Source: AEGEAN-183 sp045563675 (lineage in GTDB: Bacteria; Pseudomonadota; Gammaproteobacteria; Magnimaribacterales; Magnimaribacteraceae). From it: 64,000 nt of DNA. This document shows, one piece after another, positions 7,777 through 16,748 of the stretch (the first letter of the stretch is position 1; each line of letters opens with the position of its first letter). The translations under genes were made by a program, and so were the position numbers. The stretch lies in assembly GCA_045563675.1 (NCBI GenBank), contig JBJLIX010000002.1, forward strand, positions 186,001 through 250,000, written 5' to 3'. Below the pieces are notes generated by a model. That model saw nothing but the letters and a program-made list of their open reading frames with translations, was not told where the DNA came from and made no database searches.

Positions 7777-10143
7777 AAAGATTTAAATTCAAATTTACCA
7801 CCCTTTGAGCTTGATAACTCTAAAATAAAAAAAGCTTTATTTTTCAGTTCTGCTATTGCTTTAACTACTACGCCAACTATTGACGTTTATGCAGAAGACA
7901 AAGAAGCGGAAGAAGAAATTATTGTTACAGCATCTAAAAGGACTTCAAGAATTGAAGATCTACCTATGAGTGTTCAAGCTATTACAGGATCAAGGCTAGA
8001 GGATGCTGGGGTTAATGATTTTATGGATTATGCTGAACTCATACCCTCTCTTTCTTATATTCAGTATGGACCAGGAAGGTCAGCCTTTTACCTTAGAGGC
8101 ACTTCAGACGGTAATTTTGGTAATTTAGCTGGTCCAAACACTACAGTAGCTTTATATATAGATGAGTCGCCAATTAATTTTGTAGGATTAAATCCTGACC
8201 TACATATTTATGATATGGAAAGAGTTGAGGTATTAAATGGCCCTCAAGGTACTCTGTATGGTTCTAGCGCTCAAGGTGGAACCGTTAGACTTATAACCAA
8301 TAAACCTCAAAGAGGTGAGTTTGATTTTGGAATTGAAGCAGATACCTCTAGTGTTTCTAAGGGCTCTATGAGTGATAGCATTGAAACATTCATTAACGCA
8401 CCTTTATCAGACAACACATCGATAAGAGCTTCAGCTTATGAAGTAAATGAAGGGGGTTTTATTGATCTTGTAGCTGGATCAAGAACTTTCAGTGCAAGCA
8501 ATTATAGTGTTCCTCTTCATGAAGATGATAATTCTAATGAAAGTAGTGTAAAAGGATTCAGGGCTAGTCTTCGTACTTGGTTTAATGATAATTTAACAGG
8601 AACTCTAACTCATATTTCACAAGAATCCTATACTGATGGAAGTTGGGATCACCAACCCAAAACTTTAGGTGATTTAAAAAGCAGTAAAGTGATTGGAGAG
8701 TTTACTGATGATGAATGGGACCAAACAAGCTTAACATTAGAAGGATCTTTTAAAAATGATATATCTTTTACTTATGCAGGAACATTTTTTGATAGAGATG
8801 TTAGATATTTATGGGATTACAATGATTATGTTGAATATTACAATCTAGACAGTCCTTTTCAAAATGGATTTGGTTATTACAGTTATTACACCTGTGATTA
8901 TTATACTTACTCTTATTATTATTATGGCACCTGGGATGGAGCTTGTAACAATCCAACTATGTGGGCTGATTACTCCTTAAGCATGGAGAGGGAAACACAT
9001 GAATTTAGAGTTTCATCTGGCACTATAGAGGATGACTTGCAATGGATAATAGGAGTTTTCTACGATAAATTAGAGAATCCTTATCAATACACTTACAAGT
9101 GGCCTGGTTTACAAAGTTACTACTCCAATGGTGTCTGGGGTGGTACAGGTATTGCTGGAAGAGAAGGAATTTGGTGGGATTTAGATAATCTTAGAGAAGA
9201 CGAAGTAAAAGCAATTTATGGAGAGGCAACCTTTGCTCTAACAGAAAAAATGAGGTTAACTGTTGGGTTAAGAAAGTTTGACTCTAAATACAGAATGGTT
9301 GCTAAAAATGGCTATTTTGGTGGTTTTGGGCCAGCTTACTATGGACATGATAATGACAGGGTCGAAGAGGATAGCGGTACATCTCCTAAACTGGCTCTTG
9401 CTTATGCATTAGACAATGATGCTTTACTATATTTTAATTTTTCACAAGGATATAGGCCTGGTGGAACAAACAGGACTAATAGGAATAGTGATGCTGCACC
9501 TCTATTTTACGATTCAGATAAGTTAAATAATTTTGAGTTAGGATATAAATACGCATCTTCAGATGGCACTAAAAGATACAACGCAGCTTTTTATTCTATG
9601 AATTGGAAAGATATGCAATCTGCAAATTTTGATTTAGACCTAGCAAGTATATCCTTTAATTCAAATATAGGAGATGCAATAATTCAAGGCCTTGAAACAG
9701 ATGTAACTTTGTTAACAGCTAATGGTTATTCATTCATAGCTGGAATGACATTGCTTCACCCAAGATTAGATGAAGATTATGTTTTAAATGGAAATATCTT
9801 GGCAACTGAAGGAACAAGGTTAGCTAATGTCCCTAAAGTAAAGGCTTCGATTGCAATCAATAAAACCTTTGAAATGAAAGGTGGATTAAATGGTTATTGG
9901 GACTTGAGCTTGAGTAGAACTGGTAAAAGAAAATCTTCTATGACAAATCCGATAGACCAAAACGCTTATACTTTAGCAAACTTATCTTCTACGATAGAAG
10001 GAAGTAATTGGGCTGCAGTTTTATATATTGATAATTTATTTGATACAAGAGCTACACTTTGGGAGTACTCAGGATATAGACCCGAGACTATATTCACTAA
10101 TAGACCTAGAACTTTAGGCTTGAGACTAAAATATAAACTTTAG
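7774..10143 (+). CDS. TonB-dependent outer membrane receptor
   Basis: A 789-residue outer-membrane receptor that imports a scarce nutrient using TonB energy. A basic start and hydrophobic stretch (KKALFFSSAIAL) form a signal peptide likely cut near VYA. Then comes a TonB box-like EEIIVTASKR, a plug domain with RVEVLNGPQGTLYGSSAQGG, and a 22-strand barrel ending in LGLRLKYKL with a terminal aromatic/hydrophobic strand. It resembles the IPR/SusC-independent siderophore-like class common in marine gammaproteobacteria; the ligand is unknown. A tyrosine-rich stretch near residues 365-385 containing two cysteines sits in what should be an extracellular loop. The start is chosen by the RBS at 7761. 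It ends convergent with the next gene. Confidence 0.92.
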   Translation: MKDLNSNLPPFELDNSKIKKALFFSSAIALTTTPTIDVYAEDKEAEEEIIVTASKRTSRIEDLPMSVQAITGSRLEDAGVNDFMDYAELIPSLSYIQYGPGRSAFYLRGTSDGNFGNLAGPNTTVALYIDESPINFVGLNPDLHIYDMERVEVLNGPQGTLYGSSAQGGTVRLITNKPQRGEFDFGIEADTSSVSKGSMSDSIETFINAPLSDNTSIRASAYEVNEGGFIDLVAGSRTFSASNYSVPLHEDDNSNESSVKGFRASLRTWFNDNLTGTLTHISQESYTDGSWDHQPKTLGDLKSSKVIGEFTDDEWDQTSLTLEGSFKNDISFTYAGTFFDRDVRYLWDYNDYVEYYNLDSPFQNGFGYYSYYTCDYYTYSYYYYGTWDGACNNPTMWADYSLSMERETHEFRVSSGTIEDDLQWIIGVFYDKLENPYQYTYKWPGLQSYYSNGVWGGTGIAGREGIWWDLDNLREDEVKAIYGEATFALTEKMRLTVGLRKFDSKYRMVAKNGYFGGFGPAYYGHDNDRVEEDSGTSPKLALAYALDNDALLYFNFSQGYRPGGTNRTNRNSDAAPLFYDSDKLNNFELGYKYASSDGTKRYNAAFYSMNWKDMQSANFDLDLASISFNSNIGDAIIQGLETDVTLLTANGYSFIAGMTLLHPRLDEDYVLNGNILATEGTRLANVPKVKASIAINKTFEMKGGLNGYWDLSLSRTGKRKSSMTNPIDQNAYTLANLSSTIEGSNWAAVLYIDNLFDTRATLWEYSGYRPETIFTNRPRTLGLRLKYKL

Positions 10144-11042
10144 TTATTAAGATAGGCTCGTAATTCTTTTATATAACTTGGTCTGGTCCTACAGCATCCA
10201 GCTACAATAGTAGCACCTTCTTCTATCCAATGCTTTGCCTCATTAAGGTAGGATTTTTCATCAATTTTTATTGTAGATTCCCAGTGCCTTTCTTCGGCTG
10301 TTTCCGCTTTTGATCTAAGTTTTTCTTTATTTATATTCTCAGCATTGGCATATGCTCCAATAGGAGAATCAGTTAACTCTTTTAAATTTTTTAGAGATGG
10401 TCTTATTAAGTTCGCAGCACAACAATTTATTAAATAAGCGTCTGCATCTAATCCTTTTAAACTTTCAAATGCTTGATTTATATTTTCTCCGCTTGGTAGC
10501 GTATCTTCTTTATTACCATGCAGAGTCCAACTCACCCAGACAGGGATATTAGCCTTTAAGGCTGCTCTTAGAGCACATTTAGCCTCTAAAGCGCTGGCCA
10601 TAGTTTCACAAATAATTATATCTACTTCGTTTTTTAAGATATCAACAAGTTCGGAATATTGTTTATTCATCTCATCTTCATCAGGTATAAGATCAGCTCT
10701 ATAGCTTGTTTCTAATGGAGGTAATGCGCCAACAATCTTAATTTCTTCCTTATTTGATTTCTCTACAGCTTTCCTTGCTAATTTTATTGACTCCATTGTT
10801 AAGTTTTCTAACTCATTTTCCATGTTCTTTCTAGAAAGGATTGGTCTAGTAACTGTATAGTTATTGATTGTTATGAATTCACTCCCGGCTTTAATGTAAT
10901 CTAAATGTATTTGTTCAATTTCGTTAGGAGCCTCTTTTATAGCTAAGGCAGACCAAATAGAATTAATGTGAGAAGGCACTTCTACTCCCCTGGCTCTCAA
11001 TTCAGTGCCCATCGCACCATCGCCTAAAATTATATTTTTCAT
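10140..11042 (-). CDS. Homocysteine S-methyltransferase family protein
   Basis: A 300-residue Pfam S-methyl_trans protein that should transfer a methyl group to homocysteine, giving methionine. The N-terminal DGAMGTELRARG, the INCCAANLI cysteine and the C-terminal GCCRTRPSYI pair supply the three zinc-ligand cysteines of MmuM and betaine-homocysteine methyltransferases. The length fits the MmuM (S-methylmethionine) group, but donors such as betaine or dimethylsulfoniopropionate cannot be excluded. Its start overlaps the preceding hydrolase stop (ATGA), and it is the last gene of the operon begun by a BCCT carrier and metY, which makes methionine synthesis the likely purpose. Confidence 0.87.
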   Translation of the reverse strand: MKNIILGDGAMGTELRARGVEVPSHINSIWSALAIKEAPNEIEQIHLDYIKAGSEFITINNYTVTRPILSRKNMENELENLTMESIKLARKAVEKSNKEEIKIVGALPPLETSYRADLIPDEDEMNKQYSELVDILKNEVDIIICETMASALEAKCALRAALKANIPVWVSWTLHGNKEDTLPSGENINQAFESLKGLDADAYLINCCAANLIRPSLKNLKELTDSPIGAYANAENINKEKLRSKAETAEERHWESTIKIDEKSYLNEAKHWIEEGATIVAGCCRTRPSYIKELRAYLNN

Positions 11043-11809
11043 AATATTCCTATTAAATAATCCAATACGACGTTGGGTTCTTCAACCATTAATGTATGAC
11101 CTGAATTTTTAATTTCTTTAACTAAAGGGTTCTTAAAAGAATTTATTAAGTCAGCAGCCCTAAATGGAGGTGTAAGAAAATCTTTTTTTCCTAAAATTAA
11201 CAAAGTATCTGCCGTAACCTTTGCTGCACTTTCTAATCCTGAAGAGTAACCGGAACAAGCTTGTAAATCCTTATATATAACTCCTTTCTTAGAATTTTCT
11301 AATAATTTTTTTGTTGAGCCAGTCATCCAAATTCCAGGGTTCCCATTATTTCCTATTCTAGCTTGATTGCTGTATCCCATATAAGTAAGTATATCTATAG
11401 CTTCAGGCTTATTATTTTTTGCTGATTCTAGGAGAAAATCTGAGACTGCCATAGGAAAGGCTGTCCCAACCATAACTAGGCTTGTTGTTCTATCTTGTGT
11501 TAAGGCTGCTGTTTCTAGGGCTATTAAAGAACCCATACTGTGACCTACTAAAGAGAAATCTTTAATTCCGAGATTATCTAAATACTTTATAAGCCAGTGA
11601 GCCATATCTGATATAGACCCCAAAGGACTTCCTTTTGACCTGCCATGACCAGGAAGGTCTATACCAATTACATTTCTTTTTTTTCTTAAAAAATACCTAA
11701 TGGGTAAAGTCCAGACTGTATGATCCATGCCAGTTCCATGAATAAAGACTATTGGATTTTTAGTATCTGTAAGACCTTCTGGTCCTGAAAAACTGTAAAC
11801 TCCTTTCAT
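11039..11809 (-). CDS. Alpha/beta hydrolase in methionine operon
   Basis: A 256-residue alpha/beta hydrolase with VFIHGTGMDHTVW, nucleophile elbow GHSMGS, acidic site LGKKDFLTPP and a C-terminal SGHTLMVEEP histidine. No signal peptide is present. It is too short, and lacks the usual features, to be a homoserine O-acetyltransferase (MetX, about 370 residues) of the same fold. The start codon shares a base with the metY stop (TAATG), and its own stop overlaps the methyltransferase start, so its function is probably tied to that pathway, but the substrate is not known. Confidence 0.82.
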   Translation of the reverse strand: MKGVYSFSGPEGLTDTKNPIVFIHGTGMDHTVWTLPIRYFLRKKRNVIGIDLPGHGRSKGSPLGSISDMAHWLIKYLDNLGIKDFSLVGHSMGSLIALETAALTQDRTTSLVMVGTAFPMAVSDFLLESAKNNKPEAIDILTYMGYSNQARIGNNGNPGIWMTGSTKKLLENSKKGVIYKDLQACSGYSSGLESAAKVTADTLLILGKKDFLTPPFRAADLINSFKNPLVKEIKNSGHTLMVEEPNVVLDYLIGIL

Positions 11810-13107
11810 TACAAAGTTTTTTTAACTGCCTTAAATGCCATTTCTAGATCATTAATTAGATCATCAGAATCTTCTAAACCTACTGAAAGTCTAATTGTTC
11901 CTTCTGAAATTCCAGCTTTTTTTAGAGAAGCTTCATCCATCCTATGATGCGTTGTACTAGCAGGATGTATAACTAAAGATTTAGCATCTCCTACATTGGC
12001 TAGGTGAGAAAAGATATTTAAGTTTTCAATAAAAACTTTTCCTGCTTTTCTCCCTCCTTGTACTTCAAAAGTGAAGACAGCACCACAGCCTTTAGGTAAT
12101 AATTTTTTGGCTAGTTTGTGATCTGGATGAGATGGCAGAGTAGGGTAAACAACTTCTTTAACTAAATCATTATTATTTAGATATTCAACAACCTTTAATG
12201 TTGTGGAGACATGTCTATCCATTCTCAAACCTAGGGTCTCAATGCCCTGTAATACTAAAAAGGCAGTATGAGGGCTCATACATGCACCAAAATCTCTTGC
12301 ACCTTCTTTACGGGCACGAGATATAAAGGCAGCAGGACCATATTCCTGAGTAAAAATCATATTATGGAAACCTTCATAAGGCTCACTAAGTTGAGGGAAT
12401 TTTCCAGATTCATCCCAATTAAAATTACCACTATCAACTAAGAGACCTCCTATCACTACACCATGTCCAGAAAGGAATTTAGTGGCTGAATGAAATATTA
12501 AGTCCGCACCTAAATCAAAGGGTTTTATTAAATGGGGCGTAGTAAAGGTTGAATCTACTAATAGAGGAATTCCTTTATCATGGCTTATATTAGATATAGT
12601 TTTTATATCCATTACATCAAGTCCAGGATTCCCTAGGGTTTCACCAAAGACTAGACGAGTGTTTTTATTAAAGCTCTTTTTAAAAGCATCTGTATCTCTA
12701 AAATCTACAAAAGTTGTTTTAATACCAAACCGTGGAAGTGTATATTCAAGTAGGTTATGACTACCTCCATAGAGGCAATTAGAAGCAACAATATGATTCC
12801 CGCTATCTAAAATAGTAGAAATAGCTAGGTGCATAGCAGCTTGTCCACTAGAAGTAGCTATAGCGCCGATACCTCCTTCTAAAGCTGAAATTCTTTCCTC
12901 TAGAACTGAATTCGTTGGATTTGTAATTCTTGAATAAACATGTCCGGTTCTTTCAGCATTAAAAACACCAGCAGCTTCTTCAGAGCTATCAAAAACAAAA
13001 GAAGAAGTTTGATAAATAGGCGTTGCCCTTGCACCGGTAACTGGATCTGGTCTTTGACCTGCATGCAAAGATAAAGTATCAGGTTTTAATTCTTTAGGAT
13101 CTTTCAT
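11809..13107 (-). CDS. metY: O-acetylhomoserine sulfhydrylase-type PLP enzyme
   Basis: A 432-residue Cys/Met-metabolism PLP enzyme. Visible features are the start TLSLHAGQRPDPVTGARATPIYQTSSF, the SSGQAAMHLA phosphate site, and the Schiff-base lysine in HSATKFLSGHG. The length and the long region after the lysine (EGFHNMIF, AFISRARKEGARDFGACM) fit MetY, which makes homocysteine from O-acetylhomoserine and sulfide, better than MetB/MetC or methionine gamma-lyase (about 390-400 residues). The downstream hydrolase and homocysteine methyltransferase are translationally coupled to it, and the upstream BCCT gene ends 18 bases away. A methanethiol-using variant is an alternative. Confidence 0.88.
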   Translation of the reverse strand: MKDPKELKPDTLSLHAGQRPDPVTGARATPIYQTSSFVFDSSEEAAGVFNAERTGHVYSRITNPTNSVLEERISALEGGIGAIATSSGQAAMHLAISTILDSGNHIVASNCLYGGSHNLLEYTLPRFGIKTTFVDFRDTDAFKKSFNKNTRLVFGETLGNPGLDVMDIKTISNISHDKGIPLLVDSTFTTPHLIKPFDLGADLIFHSATKFLSGHGVVIGGLLVDSGNFNWDESGKFPQLSEPYEGFHNMIFTQEYGPAAFISRARKEGARDFGACMSPHTAFLVLQGIETLGLRMDRHVSTTLKVVEYLNNNDLVKEVVYPTLPSHPDHKLAKKLLPKGCGAVFTFEVQGGRKAGKVFIENLNIFSHLANVGDAKSLVIHPASTTHHRMDEASLKKAGISEGTIRLSVGLEDSDDLINDLEMAFKAVKKTL

Positions 13108-13125
13108 AATAATTCTTTGTATTAA

Positions 13126-14661
13126 TTAGTTAGTTTCTTTAACTTTCAATTCTTTAAATACAGAAACAGCCATTAAAGGATAAATAGCAAGTAAAGGCAA
13201 CGATGCTAGGATTATTAAGTTAAGCGCTACCTGGTGGCTTGAGTAAAAAATTAATGTAGCTGGAAGTATTCCAAGTACGACTGCCCAAAATAATCTTAGG
13301 TATTTACCTGGGTCTTTGTTATCAGAAGAATTTTTTTGTACATGATAGGCAATTACATAAGACATTGAATCATAAGAGGTGATAACAAAAATAACTGTTA
13401 TCCCGCAAAAGAGAAAAAGCATTAAGGTCTCAAAGGGCATTGTAGAAATGGATGCTATAGCTAAATCTCCGTGTGTACTTCCTGTTACCTGAGAAACAGT
13501 TAATGTTTCGTTAATATCTAGGTCCATGGAGTACCCACCTAGAATCATAAAAAATAACCAACTTCCAAGTGCACCAAACACTAGCATCCCTAAGATTACT
13601 TCTCTAAGGGTTCTTCCTTTAGAGATTCTAGCTACAAATAAAGCTACTAAAGGTCCGAAAGCTACCCACCAAGCCCAATAAAAAACTGTCCAGGTATCAG
13701 CAAAATCTGATTTCTCTGTTATACCTAAAGTACTCATCTCCCAAAAATGGGTAAACATAAAGATCAAACCATTTAAAGCAGAATTAAAAATCTCGAAGGT
13801 GGGTCCTAGTAATAAAACTATAAATAGAAAAATACCAGCAAGAATCATATTTATATCACTTAACCTTTTTATACCATTTGTTAAACCTTTGTAGACGCTA
13901 AACCCAAACAATCCAACACAAAAACCTAATACACTTAGATCAACCAGAAAGGAACTATCAAGGTTAAAGATTTTTGAATATCCTGTACTCAACATAGGCA
14001 TATAAGATCCTATAGTTCCTCCTGCTGCTCCTATTGTTGCAACCACAAAAATAAAGTCTACTATTCTACCTAACAGTGAGTTTTCAACATTTCTTAGTCC
14101 TAAGCCTCTTAGACTAGAGCTTAAACGTAATGTACTTAATTTATATTTATAAAAAGAAATAGAAAGGGCAACTGCAGGAATTGCATAAACCGCCCAAGCA
14201 CTTATACCCCAATGGAATAGGCCATAAGCAGTTGATAGAGCATAAGCTTCTTCTGAATAAGGAGTGATTCCAAATAAACTTTCATCTACATAATAGCCCC
14301 ACTCAACTCCTGACCAGTAAATAATTCCTCCACCTATTCCTCCACAAAAAAGCATCCCCATCCAGCTAATAGTTGAGAATTCAGCTTTTACTTCGCTGCC
14401 TCCAAGTTTGTACCTTCCATATTTAGAAAAGGCTATGTAAAGCATAAAGATAAAGCAAAGCGGAGTGAGTATTAAGTATATAGGGCCGAATATTGAAATA
14501 ACTGATTCCTTATAGTTTTCAATTAAAATAGCAGTATGTTCGGCATTAAAAAGTATAAAAAAAGCTATTCCTATTACTACTATTAAACTCGTTACAAAAG
14601 TTATGTAGTCAACATTTTTTCTATTAAAACTATTAAAAATCTCATCCATAGTGTGAAGCAT
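13126..14661 (-). CDS. BCCT-family betaine/carnitine/choline-type transporter
   Basis: A 511-residue, roughly 12-helix carrier of the BCCT family, which imports quaternary ammonium or sulfonium compounds, usually with sodium or protons. The family hallmark WTVFYWAWWVAFGPLVALF is present, followed by RISKGRTLRE and later a TSYDSMSYV segment. An aromatic SGVEWGYYVDE segment replaces the tightly conserved betaine-type motif, so the exact substrate is open. The start at 14661 is preceded by GTGGAAG 5 bases upstream; the longer ORF start at 14748 would run into the divergent neighbour. Being first in the methionine operon suggests it imports a methyl donor. Confidence 0.9.
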   Translation of the reverse strand: MLHTMDEIFNSFNRKNVDYITFVTSLIVVIGIAFFILFNAEHTAILIENYKESVISIFGPIYLILTPLCFIFMLYIAFSKYGRYKLGGSEVKAEFSTISWMGMLFCGGIGGGIIYWSGVEWGYYVDESLFGITPYSEEAYALSTAYGLFHWGISAWAVYAIPAVALSISFYKYKLSTLRLSSSLRGLGLRNVENSLLGRIVDFIFVVATIGAAGGTIGSYMPMLSTGYSKIFNLDSSFLVDLSVLGFCVGLFGFSVYKGLTNGIKRLSDINMILAGIFLFIVLLLGPTFEIFNSALNGLIFMFTHFWEMSTLGITEKSDFADTWTVFYWAWWVAFGPLVALFVARISKGRTLREVILGMLVFGALGSWLFFMILGGYSMDLDINETLTVSQVTGSTHGDLAIASISTMPFETLMLFLFCGITVIFVITSYDSMSYVIAYHVQKNSSDNKDPGKYLRLFWAVVLGILPATLIFYSSHQVALNLIILASLPLLAIYPLMAVSVFKELKVKETN

Positions 14662-14687
14662 AACTTCCACTAAGCTAGAATGTAAGT

Positions 14688-16703
14688 GTGAATCAAGAAA
14701 AAAATATACAAGTTTCACTAAAAGAAGCTTACGGTAATGCTGTTTCATTACTTGAATCTGGTAATTATGAATTGGCTGAAAAGCAGTTAGCTGAAATACT
14801 TAAAAACTATCCAAATGACCCAAATGCCCTTAGATTAAGTGGTCTATCTTCTATAGATCAAGGCAAACCAGAAATAGCGTTAATTCCCTTACAAAAAGCC
14901 ATAAAGATAGCTCCTGATTTTGCTCAAGCCCACGAAGACTTAGGTACAGCTTGGTTTTTATTAAACGACTACAAAAAATCAGAAATTTGCTTGAAAGCTT
15001 CCTTAAAATTTAATCCTAATAAATTTTCTGCTTGGAAAAGTCTGGGTGATCTTTTGTCAGATCAAGGAAAAGATAAAGAATCCAAACAGGCTTATGAAAA
15101 GGCTCTATCTATAAGTCCGGAGCACAAGAATTTAAAGGAAGCTATGAAATTAATCAGACAAGGAAGTCCGGGTGAGGCAGAAAAAATTTATAGGAAGATA
15201 CTTAAAGAAGACCCTAATAATGTAGACGCCTTAAGATTACTTGGATTATTAGCAACCAAAGGCGGTTCATCCGATGAAGGTATATTAATACTAAAGAAGT
15301 GTGTAGAAATAGCACCAGACTTTGCTCTTGCTTGGGAAAACTTAGCAAATTTATACAGGCAAAAAGAGGGAGGAGATAACCTTAAAAAAGCTATTCATTG
15401 TTTTAAAAAAGCAACTTCATTAAGACCTAACTGGGCAGAAGGGTGGGCAGGGTTAGGAACAGTCTTTACAAGATCTTCTCTTCATCACGAGGGTATTGAA
15501 GCTTATAAAAAGTCTATTCTAATTAAGGATAATCAACCAAGAGTACATTTGAGTTTGGGTCATGTGTATAAAACAACAGGAAAACAAAACCTTTCTATAA
15601 AATCTTATTTAGAAGCAATAAAGCATTATCCTAGCTTTGGAGAGGCTTACTGGAGCCTAGCAAACTTAAAAACTTATAAATATAAACCTCAAGAAATAAA
15701 AAAAATGGAACATCAACTCAATCAAGACGAATTACCTGAAAGAGAAAGGGTACATTTGCTTTTTGCTTTAGGTAAGGCATATGAAGATATCAGTAATATA
15801 AAAAAATCTTTTGAATACTATAAAGAAGGAAATTCACTAAATAGAGGAAGAAGCAGCTATGACCCCAAGGCAATAGAAGCCTTAACAGAAAGAATTATTA
15901 AATTTTTTAATAAGGAGTTTTTGATATCAAAAGAAAATAGTGGCTATGACGTCCCAGACCCCATTTTTATTGTAGGACTACCTAGATCTGGTTCTACTTT
16001 AATAGAACAGATCCTTTCTAGTCATTCTAAGATAGAAGGCACAATGGAATTACCTAATATGCTCAATATCGCTAGAAAGTTAGGATCAGGCTCTAAAGAT
16101 ACAACTTCTTATCCTGAAGTTCTTAATAAATTAAGTGAAGTTGATCTGGTAAGTCTTGGAAAAAGTTACATAAAAGAAACTATGTTTCTTAGATCAGACT
16201 TACCATTGTTCATTGACAAAATGCCTAATAATTTTAGTCATATTGGTCTAATACAACTAATACTTCCTAATGCTAAGATAATTGATGCAAGGAGAAATCC
16301 TATGGACACCTGCTTTAGCTGTTTTAAACAGCTTTTTGCGAGAGGGCAAGTTTTTACTTACGACCTAAGTGAGGTTGCTAGATACTATATTAATTACATA
16401 AAGCTTATGGATCATTGGGATGAAGTATTGCCAGGTAAAGTTCATAAAGTTGTATACGAAGACATGGTTGGTAATCAGGAAGAAGAAACTAAAAAACTCT
16501 TAAACTTTTGTAATGTTCCTTTTGAAGAAAATTGTCTGAGATTTTATGAAAGTCAAAGAGCTGTAAAGACAGCAAGCTCTGAACAAGTCCGACAACCTAT
16601 CTATAATCAAAGTATCAATCTTTGGAAAAATTATGAACCTTTCTTGGATGATCTAAAGCAAGGCTTATTTCCCATAAAAGATAGATTTCAAATACCTAAC
16701 TAG
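14688..16703 (+). CDS. TPR-repeat sulfotransferase family protein
   Basis: A 671-residue protein with two parts. Residues about 10-400 are tandem tetratricopeptide repeats with typical A-W-x-x-L-G and P-D-F-A-x-A signatures. From about residue 420 a P-loop-like PAPS-binding domain begins with PIFIVGLPRSGSTLIEQIL, followed by the 3'-phosphate site around ARRNPMDTCFSCF. Proteins of this build transfer sulfate from PAPS to a carbohydrate, peptide or small molecule; the acceptor is unknown. No signal peptide is seen. The start is GTG; no ATG is available before the first repeat. It diverges from the BCCT gene with only 26 bases between them. Confidence 0.88.
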   Translation: MNQEKNIQVSLKEAYGNAVSLLESGNYELAEKQLAEILKNYPNDPNALRLSGLSSIDQGKPEIALIPLQKAIKIAPDFAQAHEDLGTAWFLLNDYKKSEICLKASLKFNPNKFSAWKSLGDLLSDQGKDKESKQAYEKALSISPEHKNLKEAMKLIRQGSPGEAEKIYRKILKEDPNNVDALRLLGLLATKGGSSDEGILILKKCVEIAPDFALAWENLANLYRQKEGGDNLKKAIHCFKKATSLRPNWAEGWAGLGTVFTRSSLHHEGIEAYKKSILIKDNQPRVHLSLGHVYKTTGKQNLSIKSYLEAIKHYPSFGEAYWSLANLKTYKYKPQEIKKMEHQLNQDELPERERVHLLFALGKAYEDISNIKKSFEYYKEGNSLNRGRSSYDPKAIEALTERIIKFFNKEFLISKENSGYDVPDPIFIVGLPRSGSTLIEQILSSHSKIEGTMELPNMLNIARKLGSGSKDTTSYPEVLNKLSEVDLVSLGKSYIKETMFLRSDLPLFIDKMPNNFSHIGLIQLILPNAKIIDARRNPMDTCFSCFKQLFARGQVFTYDLSEVARYYINYIKLMDHWDEVLPGKVHKVVYEDMVGNQEEETKKLLNFCNVPFEENCLRFYESQRAVKTASSEQVRQPIYNQSINLWKNYEPFLDDLKQGLFPIKDRFQIPN

Positions 16704-16722
16704 CCTTTTAAGTGCTGATGTA

Positions 16723-16733
16723 TACAATACGCG
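16723..16733 (+). promoter_or_regulatory. Putative argG -10 box with CGCG discriminator
   Basis: TACAAT is followed after one base by CGCG, 15 bases before the argG ATG. It has the same form as sites before rpmF, acpP and nqrA in this window. No convincing -35 box is visible. Read by eye only. Confidence 0.45.
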
Positions 16734-16748
16734 GCTATTTTTATGTAA

